This document shows positions 1-12,200 of a stretch of DNA of 64,000 nt, in pieces; the stretch's first letter is position 1, and every line of letters starts with the position of its first letter. Below the pieces are notes generated by a model. That model was given only the letters and a program-made list of their open reading frames with translations. It searched no databases and was not told the origin of the DNA. This DNA is from Crossaster papposus (taxonomy: Eukaryota > Echinodermata > Asteroidea > Velatida > Solasteridae): the NCBI GenBank assembly GCA_037893245.1, contig JBAIAA010000313.1, positions 1,424,001 through 1,488,000 of the forward strand, read 5' to 3'. The position numbers were made by a program, and so were the translations under genes.

Positions 1-195
1 CTGCGAGGTACAATGTATTAAGCACACGCGTTTTCAAAGGAAACGTGTGACTGGAAATAAGCCTAGTGAACACGGTCTATAATTTTGTGGAGTCAAAAAA
101 TTTGGTCACAAAATTAAAGATGGTGATTTCTTGAGCTGCTTAGCACACAATGAGCAATTTGTTTTTTAGACAGTCAACTGGTGACAATAACTTAC

Positions 196-296
196 AGTAC
201 TGCATTATAGTCCTCCGGGTGCCAGACTTGGTGTTGGATGATATGTACATGTAGAAGACTGTGACATTATCATCCTCACCCCCTGCTGCTACGATA
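196..296 (-). CDS. WD-protein exon, last one in the window
   Basis: Acceptor TTCAG, donor GTAAGT. It completes the blade begun in the previous exon with IVAAGGEDDNVTVFY, a G-G-E-D-D-x-V-T-V turn as in many WD40 proteins. The donor shows at least one more exon left of the window. Confidence 0.75.
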
Positions 297-3200
297 CTGA
301 ATCATTGAACAATAAAAATAAATAAAAAAATAACATAACATAAAAGTGCAAAGACGTTTGATGCCAATTGATTGTGTACATGAAGGGACAATGGCGTGTT
401 CCGCCACGCCTAAATTGCACATGAGTATAAATTAATGTAAGCATAGACATCCCGGAATATTTTACGTCGGCTTATCTTGCTCCTGGACCTGGAACCAATT
501 TCATGGCTAACCAAAGAATTCTGCACATACGATCACCATTTTGCGCTGACAGTGCTAGCAGAAAAATGTCGGGCACTCAAAAAAACCTGTAAGCACAGAA
601 TCCTAAGGTTACAAGATGTACGCATGTGCAGAAGCCAAAATGTCTCTTTAACCCGTGAAATAAGCTTGCCATAAGGATATAATTTTTTGCTACAGTAAGC
701 AGTGATTATTTGCTAATGGTAAGCACAGCCATGACATTGGGATTGATGTTCTTGTAACTCAGTGGTTCTTGAGTCTGGAAATCGGTGAAAACCGGTGTGC
801 AAATAAATAGATGTTTTCACAGGCTGAAGTGCATATCAGATGCTCTAATGTCGACGGGGCGTTGCAGAGCCCAAATGGCATCACGGTGAGCTGTACAGGC
901 TATTCTATCTGCACTCCAAGGGCCGATTTCTCCCGGTCCTTCATATCCATACAGACCTGCCAGTAGACACTGGCCAGGTCATCTCTTTGGAAGGGCTGGG
1001 AGGCGATAAGGTACTCACATTTTGTCAGGGTGCCATGCTAGGCTAGTCACAGCTCCATAGGCAATGCTACGGCTACTCATCAGCTTCAGATAGGCAGTGG
1101 ATTCAGCATTAGAATGCTGTGCCTCACTCTTACGTGGGCTCAAGATCGTTCTCTCTATGGCTTCATATAGCAACACGTCTCCATTCTGATATCCTACTGC
1201 AACATACCTGGGAGAAGAGTATAACAAAAAAGCCAGTACTTTCATAGTTTCGTTGACTTCCTGCAATGAAGAGTGCAACGATTAGCTGACAGTGTCCAAG
1301 ATTGACAGCGTCTCCAATCGTCTCATGGTGTCTAGCACCACCCCCATCTTTACTTTTATACCAAAGACCAAGAAGAATAAAAATCCTGCCCCCGATATTA
1401 TGAAGAACTACGATGTGCCGCAACTCAATTTATGATGTGCAATGCGTCGTAATTTAAAACAAAACTCAAGACGAAACTTGTGATACATTGAACACATCAC
1501 GCATTCGCATTTTTGTATCACTGTGGAGACATGGCTTTGTTCTCGTGTACAAAATGGTTAGAAAGTCGAGCACGTTTTTCAAAATGCTCCCATTTTAACC
1601 ATAATTGTTTTCCTGGGTTGAAATTTCGACCCAATATACCCTATATTATACCCTAACCCAAACACTAACCCTAACCCACATCCTAATCCTAGTTTTTGAG
1701 TAATTTAAGTAAAATCCAAAAATCTAATTCGTGAAATTCCCAGTGGAGACCTATTCATCTATAGAAATTCACCCTCCGGAGACGTTTTGTCTCCGTTGTA
1801 CACATTGTGTTCATGTCTCCAGAGGGTACCGTATTTCGGAACACAGGTTCTTTACAACATTCGAAACATAAGTTATAAGTTACGATGTGTCTTTTGGTCT
1901 TCGTAAAATAAGATGCGTCGTTTCATAGCTGGTTTTATGCGGTAACAAATGAATAAATGAACCTAAATTACAAGACAATGTGTGGAAAGTTGTAAATAGA
2001 TCAGTCACCATAGCCAATTTGAATAAACCTTGATAATTGCAGTTTCATTTTAATTAGGCTAAAAAGCCCAATGACTCTATACTTACTTCCTTCCTACAGC
2101 AATGCTCATTGCTGACACCCGGCAATTCCTGTCTCTCTTTGTTTCAACCAGCCTCATTATCTTAGTATGCAGATCCCATACCCACACGGCAAGTGTGCCA
2201 TTCGCATGTCCACATAACAGGATGGTCTGACTAGCGGACAGAGCTAATCTAAAGAAAAGATGGTGAAGGTAAAACAACTATAGATTTAAACAGGTCCATC
2301 ACAGGTCCATCACAAGTCCAACAAAAGTCCAACAAAAGTCCAACACAAGTCCATCACAAGTCCATCACAAGTCCATCACAAGTCCATCACAAGTCCAACA
2401 CAAGTCCAACACAAGTCCAACACAAGTCCAACACAAGTCCAACACAAGTCCAACACAAGTCCAACACAAGTCCAACACAAGTCCAACACAAGTCCAACAC
2501 AAGTCCAACACAAGTCCAACACAAGTCCAACACAAGTCCATCACAAGTCCAACACAAGTCCAACACAAGTCCAACACAAGTCCAACACAAGTCCAACACA
2601 AGTCCAACACAAGTCCAACACAAGTCCAACACAAGTCTAACACAAGTTCAACACAAGTCCAACACAAGTCCAACACAAGTCCAACACAAGTCCAACACAA
2701 GTAACTATTCAAATGAACTGTTATGAAATTTATGAAAAGACTTGCGACTGAACTTGTAAAACGACTTACAGGGATACGACTACAACACTTAATTGTGGGA
2801 TATCAAATGTTTTCCCAAGGTAATTTTATGAAAGATGACCACAAGAGTTGTGATTTTATTAGGTGAATAAATATGTGGTTGGCCAGTTTTAAACATACGT
2901 TTGAAACCGGCTCATGGGCCTGGACAATTCAGTAATGTCCAGTCTCATGAGCTGGTTTCAAACATATATTTAACACCAGACAACTACATACATGTATTTA
3001 TTACCATTCATAAAAACCTTTTGTGAAACACCCCTCCAGCTACGTTTACGGTATGTTCCTCGGATATCCTCACTCGCGTGATCAGTCTCACAAGTAAACA
3101 ACTCTATACTGCGTGATGTTACACAGAATACAAGCTGCCGGTACAGCGTGAATTATGAAATACAAACTCATTTGTGGTATTGCACAAGCCATGTGAGGTT

Positions 3201-6200
3201 TCAACCAATAAAAGCGTAAAGCAATTAGATTTCAAGGGCTTCCAAATTTCAAACTGGTCCCGGGGTTCTGGTTCTGGTTTGGTTCGTCGGTAGAACACCT
3301 TTCTTAGAACAGGCTGTCTTAGTGAATGGACGGTCTAAAGGTTTGTTTTCTAATTAACGTAATTTAGGATGGCCACCTTGAAGCTGGCAGTAGAGTTTAC
3401 ATTGATGGTTGACTCAGGCAGATTGTTCCAGTCTGGGATTGTGGCTGGAAAGAAGCTATCCCCATAACGTCTGGTGTTGTAACGGATCTGGGTATATTTC
3501 TGGTCATGTCCTCTACTTGCCCTGGTATTTTTGTTCAAATAATCCTCAGCATTGATGTCAACCAGCTGTTTATTGATTTTATATAACATTGTGATGCGCT
3601 GTGTCCTACGACGAACCTCCAAAGGCTTCCAGTTGAGTTGATTCATGATGCTTGCCATTGTCCCCTCTTCCCTATACTGTATTGGTTTGTGCAAACTCTG
3701 GCAGCTTGTTTCTGCACCCTTTCTAATCTGCTAGCATTGGTTTGATTTCTTGAGTCCCACACCACCGAGGCATATTCAAGAACTGGTTGAACAAGAGTTG
3801 AATATGCAGCTGTCTTGACGTCCAATGTGCAACCCCACAGATTCCTTTTATCGGCATTCATAAATATTGGTACGTCGGACAGTTTACCCATTCCTATTGG
3901 TATAGAGCCCGTCACGTGGCCATTTTGAAACGAATGATAAAACACCGTTGCCAGTTTTGAACATGAAATTTGTTCAAAATGTCACATGAAATTTGGATGC
4001 CTTACACTTATTTTGGTTGAAACATCACAAGCCATGCGCAATTACCACAAACGAGTCCATATTTTTGAGTCCTTAAAAGGTAGGATACACCATTTGCAGA
4101 TATCGAACAATTTTACTACCGAATTATTAGAAAATATCTTACTTATTTGATAGTAAATAATGATTGTAGGCATCTAGCAAAAAGATTGCGCTAGATATCC
4201 TGTAATTTTTCCGAAAAATATAATTTTATAAGGACAAATTCGCGATCGCTGTCCCGAACAAACAAAAATAACATAAGAATAAATGCTTGACGCCGGTTGA
4301 AACAATGACTGTAAAACTACGGACAGGTCAGTTAAGCGTATTTACTATAAAATACAACCCCACAAATCTACCCGTTCATGCAATTACCAATGGTATATCC
4401 TACCTTTAATTTACACTGTATCGGCAGCTCTGCATTCCGTGTAACATAGCGCAGTACATGCTATGTCCATATTATGAGTTAATTTACATTTTCATTTTTT
4501 TCCTCAAAATTTTCATTTTTGTTGTTAACCTTCTAACCCCACAGATGCAGTGTTTTCACCTACTTAGAAACTGATGATGTTGGGCACAGTATGCCTCCCT
4601 CTATGTCCAGTGTTTGACAGTCTTCGGATCCAGACACCATGTGGATAGCAACGGATCCGTCTGTGTTGCCAGAAGCCAGCAGCAAGACGGTTTTCCTTCC
4701 TACGATTAAAATAAATCAGAGGGATACAAATAATTAAGAGGATTGGATTTGTTTTGTCTGTGTGCACATCTACCATGAAGCAAAGTTTCATTGCAAAGTT
4801 TTGAAATAGTCACATAAAAGTTATCACAGAATAGAAAGTAATTTTTGTTATAGTTATTTTCTTTGGGTTTGTGTATTGGCATCGTTCCAAACATTAACAA
4901 GTGAAAGCTCAATTAGCGATCCATCACACCCTTACAAAACATTTTAACTCAGTATATAACAACTGCAGTTTCAATGCAAATGCAAAAGTTTGTGTTGAAA
5001 ATCCCTCTTTGAAGGTAGTATACACCATTGGTAATTGCTTGAATTATCATGAATGGGTATATTTGTAGGGTTGTATTTTATAGTAAATATCATTTAACTG
5101 ACCTGTCTGAAGTTTTACAATCATGGATGCCGAGAAAAGCACGAAAAACGGCGTCCGGTTTTTAACCGGCGTCGAGCAGTTATTCTTATGTTATTATAGT
5201 TTTTTTGCGATCGCCGGCCGGCGATCGCCAATTTGTCTTTATAACATTTTATTTTTCAGAATAATTACAGGATATCTAGCGCAATCATTTTGCTGGATGC
5301 CTAGAATCATTATTTACTTTTAAATGAATAAGATATTTCTAAATAATTCGGTAGTAAATATTTTCGATATCTGCAAATGGTGTACCGTATCCTACCTTTA
5401 AAAGCAATATACAACATTTGCCAACACCCAAATCATCAAACTGCCAAATTATTCTGGTCAGTTGACTATCTTTGAAAAACATTTTTTGTTTGTTAAAATA
5501 CTGCCCCAATTTAGCAAATGTTGTTAAGACTACAAGAAAAGCATTTTCTTCTTGGTTTTCTGGCATAGTATGAACACAAACAATTTAAACAGAGTCAGTG
5601 TAACAACTTTAATAAAACAAATCTTCCACCCAAAACAAAGCAAATTTGTATTATCTTTACGGTTTAAAGGTAGGATACACAATTGGTAATTGCTTGAATA
5701 ATCGTGAATGAGTGGATTTGGGGGTTGTATTTTACAGTAAAGACCGTTTAACTGACCTGTCCGAAGTTTTACAGTCATTGATGCCGAGAAAAGCACGAAA
5801 AACAGCGTTTGTTTTCAACCGGCGTCGAGCAGTTATTGTTATGTTATTTTTGTTTGTTCGCGATCGCCGTTATAAAATTATATTTTCAGAATAATTACAG
5901 GATATCTAGCGCAATCATTTTCTGGATGCCTAGAATCATTATTTACTTTCAAATAAAATATTTTTTAATAATTCGGTAATAAATATTTTTGATATCTGCA
6001 AATGGTGTATCATAACCTTTAACTACAAATTTTGCTTTGAAAAATGTTTCAAGGCAACAAATTCTGCCACTCACGTTTGACCTCAACCATGCAGAAGACT
6101 ACTGCTGTGGGTGCAATGATGCCACATTGTATGACAACTTGACCTCTGACCTGCTTGGCCAGAGATCGGAGTAGGTTGTTAGGGAAACCAATGTCAACGC

Positions 6201-9200
6201 TTACTGATCCTTTTCCTTCATCTGGTGATTCACTGGGGGAAAAACCACCAACATTTCTCTCATCATTCGGTGATTTAACCCTTTAGCACTTTATATTAAG
6301 GGATTAAATATGTGATTGGCCGTTTTTAAATGTACATTTAATTTAAAACCGTCTCGTGGGCCTGGACGATCTAAAAATGTCTAGGTACATGAGCCAGTTT
6401 TAAATGTATGTTTAATACTGGCCAACCACATATTTATTCCTATTCATACATACCTTTCAGTAAAACCCAGGGGTGAAAAATGTCAAAACAAGTAAGAAAA
6501 TATGTTTCCTCTAGCTACGTTTATGTTATGTTTGCTAACAAATTATCAATTTGTATGTGGTTTTGTTTTAACCCTAACCCCCTAGGCCTTACTTTGGGCT
6601 AAAGAACTGCGTACTACAGAATACTACTTAGTATTTTGTAGCATTGGGTCTCTCAGTGACTGATGATTGGGTGTGTACTGACAGAGTACAGATACTGCCA
6701 ACTACAAAATACTAATAGTGGCAATACAGGTCAGTAATACTTACCTGGCAAAAAATGCAGTAGTCCAGCCTTGACCCATTGCTGTGTCCCAAGTGACAAT
6801 TTTTGCTGTAGAGTTTAGAACACCTTACACAGCATACATGGGCCATGCACACTCAGCAAGCAGAGGGACCCAATGCTAAAAAGTACTACGAGTGCAATTA
6901 GGGGTGAAGTACCAAATACTAAAAATTACTACAGGCATTGCACACAAGTCAGTGAGAGTACTGCATACTACTTTTTACTACTAGTAGTAAAAAGTAGCAT
7001 TAGGTAGGGTTAGGGTTAATGAACTATCTTTTTTCCTTCAAATTTTGGGTATTTGCCGAATTGTTGTTCAACAGCCAATTTGAATGGATGCATAAATTAT
7101 TTGATACCTGAACGTTGGTCATTGTCTCATTCCAAAAAAACAAAACTTCTGCTCAAAAACTAGCAATTAAACAAATTAAAACAGCACTAGGAGTAATCTT
7201 TAAATGATTTTCAGGCATACCTGATATTCTTTCAGTCATATTCAAACTTACCTAAATCCTCCTATCTGCTCAAACCCAGATCATTACTCACCCATCTGAC
7301 GAGCCAACTACCCCATCGCTGGTCCTTCTTCTCTTGATCTTCTGTTTGACATCCTTGAGTATCTGACTCATCTTCTTTCTCTTCCTGCCTCCTCCTCCTC
7401 CCTCTGTATCGTGACTACCCAGGAGAGAGGCAGGGCACAGGGTGACAATAATGGAGAACGCACCCTCGGAGCTGGACTCTACCCTTGCCAGGGCCAACTA
7501 GAAGAAGGTGAGATTCGATTTGGTATGTTCAACATGAATAAGGGTAATTCAATGAAAAAGTGGACAAAGGTAGAACATTAACAACATCACCTTTAGGATA
7601 CCGAACCGGCGCTCTACCAACTGAGCTATCTTGCCCTATGTTGGCGGTGTCTAAAATTTTCAGTATCTTTGTTGAAGGGCACTAGTCAGAAGTCATAAAC
7701 ACCAGAATGCCGTGTAGCCAGGGATCACGCCGAATTTTACGATACAACCTAGAAAGCGACATTGTGGGGATCACTCAATGACGATCCAACTTTTTATCTT
7801 ATAACACACAAATGACGACTAGGAAAACGACTAGGTAAATTTGCATACATTTCAAAGTGAACAAAGAAATTGGCAAGGCGGGACTCGAACCTACAACCTC
7901 CCGACAGGTTGTATCGTACAATTGGGCATGATTCCTGGCCACACGGCATTCTGGTGTTTATGACTTTTGACTAGCGCACTCGAACAAAGATACTGACAAT
8001 TTAATAGTGAGAACCAAACCTTTATAGTGTGAAAAACACTGGAAAAAAACTGGAGACCAGACCTACATTACCTGAGGAAAAGCATCCGATGAACTGTTGC
8101 TAGGCAACAAGATAGCATCAATGGCTTCTTGGGAGGTGAGGCTGTCATTGGTAGCAAAGGTCACCACTCCACTCAATGTTAAATTGCTCCTCTTTTTAGC
8201 TTCATGCTGCAACCCAAAATAATCATAATTATGTTCACCACTTTGTCATTTTATCTGGTCCATTCCAAACTGGAGGATTGAGTTTTCTATAGACCTTATG
8301 CCTATTTTGTACAACATGCAGATGCATTGCCCTCTAAGATGGCTGCTATACATGGTCTATTGAGTAAAATGTTTATCTGAAGTATGTTTTGTGTAGGTAT
8401 TGAAGAGATCATTTGGCCTTATCCTATCCCCTCTTTTGAAAAAAAGACACTGCATGACTCACAATGCTTTTTTCTTGGTTGTTGGGTGGTCGGTGGAGAC
8501 ACAGGTTGTGAGAGCATCGCTGGCAGGGAATTTGGGCCAGGAAGGGGGTGACGATGTCGGCGCTGTAAATAGACGACAAGCAAAAATATCAAACAGACAA
8601 AACAACAACAGCAGAAGCAATAAAAGCAGCATTAGAAGCAGCATTAACACTCATGAGCATCTTCACACCTGAAATTGGATGAGAAAAAAATCTCACAGAA
8701 AGTGCTTGTATCCGAAAAACAAAGTCGTCAAAAAGATTAGACACACCCAAACAGCAGGAGTAACAAGATTAACAGCAACAACGGTATTCTCGACGTAGGC
8801 TATCCAGCTTGTTTCCTGAACGAGAAATTTGTCCAATCCATGTCTGTCTCTGTACAGCACATGCTAGCAGCATGCACACACGTACCCTACAATGTACATG
8901 TATGCCCCACACGTACATCCGTAAATAGTATACGGCATATTAAAGGCGAATGATAGCCTTGACCCAAACATTTCAAATTTGTAAAGCGTTTCTTTAAATT
9001 TTCGGCCAAATTCTACCAATCTAATCAAACACTGTAAACTTTCACCCGATATATGCATAGTCATTATCTTGAATAATGTATATCGTCAACAGTCAATAAT
9101 GTCAACAAAGGTTGAACATTGTTTTGGTAATACAATCCTGGAGCGTGCGTGACAAGGTCCCGCAGTGTACTGTCAGTTTTTATAACAGCGTGGGTTCATC

Positions 9201-12200
9201 CACTCAAGGGCCAATCAAATAACGAGCAATCGAAAACAACCTAAATAGAAATAGCAACACAACAAGCATATTTGTGCAAGATGTTTATGAAATCAATCAA
9301 AAAGTTTTTTAACCAGTTCGCGTCGGGTTTATTTTTACATCACCAAGCCGAGGCGTGTGATTTTTTTAAACGAAACTTGATCCGAGGCGGGTTCAGGACG
9401 TTGGTACCGGGAAGCACAGCCAAGCATTTCAGGTCTTGCTCGCTGCTGACGGACATTTCTGGCCTTGCTCGTGACGTGTTTATGCGTCATCCGTTTTGAA
9501 TCTGGGGAAAACTTTGCGTGTATACGTCCTCCGGTGCGAAATGGTTAATAATAATAACAATAAATTAAAATTCCCTTAATTGAGACTTTTTTTTCTAATA
9601 ATCTACATGTATACTGTTTTTATAAAGGTAAAGATCTACTGTAGCAAAAATCAGGCTAATATAAAACAGGGGTTAAGGGTCAATAAAGTTTTTAAAAATG
9701 TTGTCAGTCTGAGGGAATGTCTCCAAAAGGTATTATTCTCGATAATACAAATTTGTCTTGCACAATCTTCATAACAATGGACAATCATGCATTACATAAT
9801 GTAACACAGAAAATAACATTCAAATAGCCAAAATTCAAACAAAAAACAAATTGGTAAAACTAAAATCATTTATGTTCCAATACCCAGGGAGCACCGGGTT
9901 CTGCAAAAAGGCAAATATAATTCTCTTTGTGTAAACCAAAACCAATTTAATTTTATTTTTAGCCAGTAGAAGGTTTAATTCAATCATTTGTCAACGTGTG
10001 ACTCAGAAGAAAAAAAGGTGCCAGAAAGGTGGATCTTGTTTCATAATCTGTTCCAATGTTCCTTAATAGAATCTATAATTTCTGCCGTGATGTGAGAGTG
10101 CAATATTTGATAGGTCAGCTAAAATTGGAGAGACGGAGCCTCAATATCAAGAGAAGTTATATCAGGAAAAGGCTTGTAACAAAAAACCATTGGCCAACAG
10201 GCATACAACTGATGGGTGTAAGTTTAGGTCAAGGTTTCAAAACAACTTGCGAATTGAGAATGCATCAATACTTACGTGAATCCGTCGTACTTTTGACATA
10301 TCCGAGACAAGTTGTCAAGACGAAACCCTCGACATCTGCAGATCTTGATGGTCACCTGGTTAGATAAAAAAGATGGAGATAGAAAAAAGAATACGATTTG
10401 ATGACCTTCAGTCAGCTTGACTCTGAAACCTCCTAAATGTTTCTCAAAAAAATCTGAAAACTGTAGTTTAAAAAAAAAAAAATTGGGATAGAATCACTTC
10501 ATTTTCACTTCGTAAAACAGCCTTTCTGCAAGAAAAACCAAAGTATAAAAACTGACATTGTCTGTAAAAAAATAAAAAAATAAAAAAATCCAAGTGCAAT
10601 ATAGCTAATAAAAAGAGTACATTTTGGTTTTTTTGTTTCTGATTTGAGGCACAGCACACTTTTTTCTCAAAGTCCAAGTCTACCAATCAATGCTTACTAT
10701 TCCCTCGTCATCATCGGGATCGATGTTTGTCGGCTCGAACCACACCCCAATCTCGGCGTCGTCACACTCGTTGATTGACAATGACGTCATCTGTTTGTCA
10801 TCTCGCTCCATCTGGACACGGCAAGGGAGACTGGTACATCCTGTGAAGGTGTTCTTGATCAGTTTGTCTAGGTCCGTCTCGGGGCGGTGGCAGTCCATGG
10901 TATGTTTGCAGGTGGCACATTGCTTAGCCAACGGACTGTCCAAAAGAATGCTAGCAATACAAAAGACAAAGATCATTAAAGTCATGAATGTTGGCGGTAA
11001 CATCATGCGCTCACATTTCTTTTTGGGGCAAGTGTTTGGTCTTGACAAGAACTGGTTTAAGTTCAGTATATCATGGAGCAATAAACTAGGAGTTAGAACG
11101 AAGACCCCTCTTATCTTAATCCAATTAGCGCCCAGGATCTCCACCATAGAGAATGCACTGCGCCCACCAACTGCGTTTACGACCAACGACCGAACTTTGC
11201 GCACAGAGATGGCCACCGTGTTTTCACTGGTAACGTATCGACTCTCAAAAAGCTGAACCAGCGAACTGCTCGTTACTGGAGTTTATTGCTCCATGAGTAT
11301 ATCTTTCGCAGCTACCAAAAAAGTAACCAACCAAAATACTGTTGAAAAGCTTACTTGTTAAGATATTAATAATACTTAACTTCCTGTAAAATTATTCCTT
11401 CTGGCATGCTGTCATTTTGAAGAAAATAACAAAAGAGTGTCCTTTCTAAGGGTGTGTCTCACAGACGCATATTTGGAAATAGTTTGTTTGTTATCCACGA
11501 ATGGTGTGCAAAAGCGTTCAAACGAAACACACGCATGCACGGGTGTGCTCGTTTCCTTTTGCGATCGAGGATCGAAAAACAAAAGAAAACAAAGGGAACA
11601 AAAGATCCTCGAAGGACGGTTTCTTTGTCCTCGATCGCCAAGATAAGCGCAAAGCAATGGGGTTAGGTTTCAGTAAAGGAATAAAGGAAAACACAATAGG
11701 GAATCCTCGGTCGTAATGGCAATTCACGAACTATAGCTATTATTGGTTTGTTTAGTGCGTGATGCATGCGTAGCTGTAATCAGGATGAATAAGAACATGC
11801 CCTGAACACTGATTGTGTTTTGAACTGCAATCAAAATAATATTCAACCGAGTTAAGAATACACCATTGGTAATTGTTTGAATTATTATGAATGGGTGGAT
11901 TTGGGGGGTTGTATTTTATAGTAAATATCGTTTAACTGAACTGTCCGAAGTTTTACAATCATGGATGCTGAGAAAAGCGAGAAAAACGGCGTTCGTTTAT
12001 ACAACCGGTGTCAGACAGTGTTTCTTATGTTGTTCGCGATCGCCAACTGGCGATCAAGAATTTGTTCTTTTCAATTTAATTTTTCGTAACAATTACTGGA
12101 TATCTAGCGCAATCATTTTGCTGGATGCCTAGAATCATTATTTACTTTCACATAAGTAAGATATTTCTTAATAATTCGGTACCGGTAGTACATTTTTTTC

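Noticed and set aside
2293-2702. CRISPR-like array
   Set aside because: Units are contiguous with no unique spacers, and this is animal DNA.
2365-2712. 115-residue Cys/Trp-rich repeat protein on the minus strand
   Set aside because: Product of the 11-bp minisatellite; every frame is open and there is no start context or splice support.
7595-7645. tRNA gene on the minus strand
   Set aside because: Only a 5' half is here; the 3' half is 230 bp away inside an inverted-repeat element.
10690-11256. 188-residue plus-strand frame and its 178-residue minus-strand counterpart
   Set aside because: They overlap a real minus-strand exon (10698-10935); the phase-consistent exon explains the open frame, and the rest is intron.
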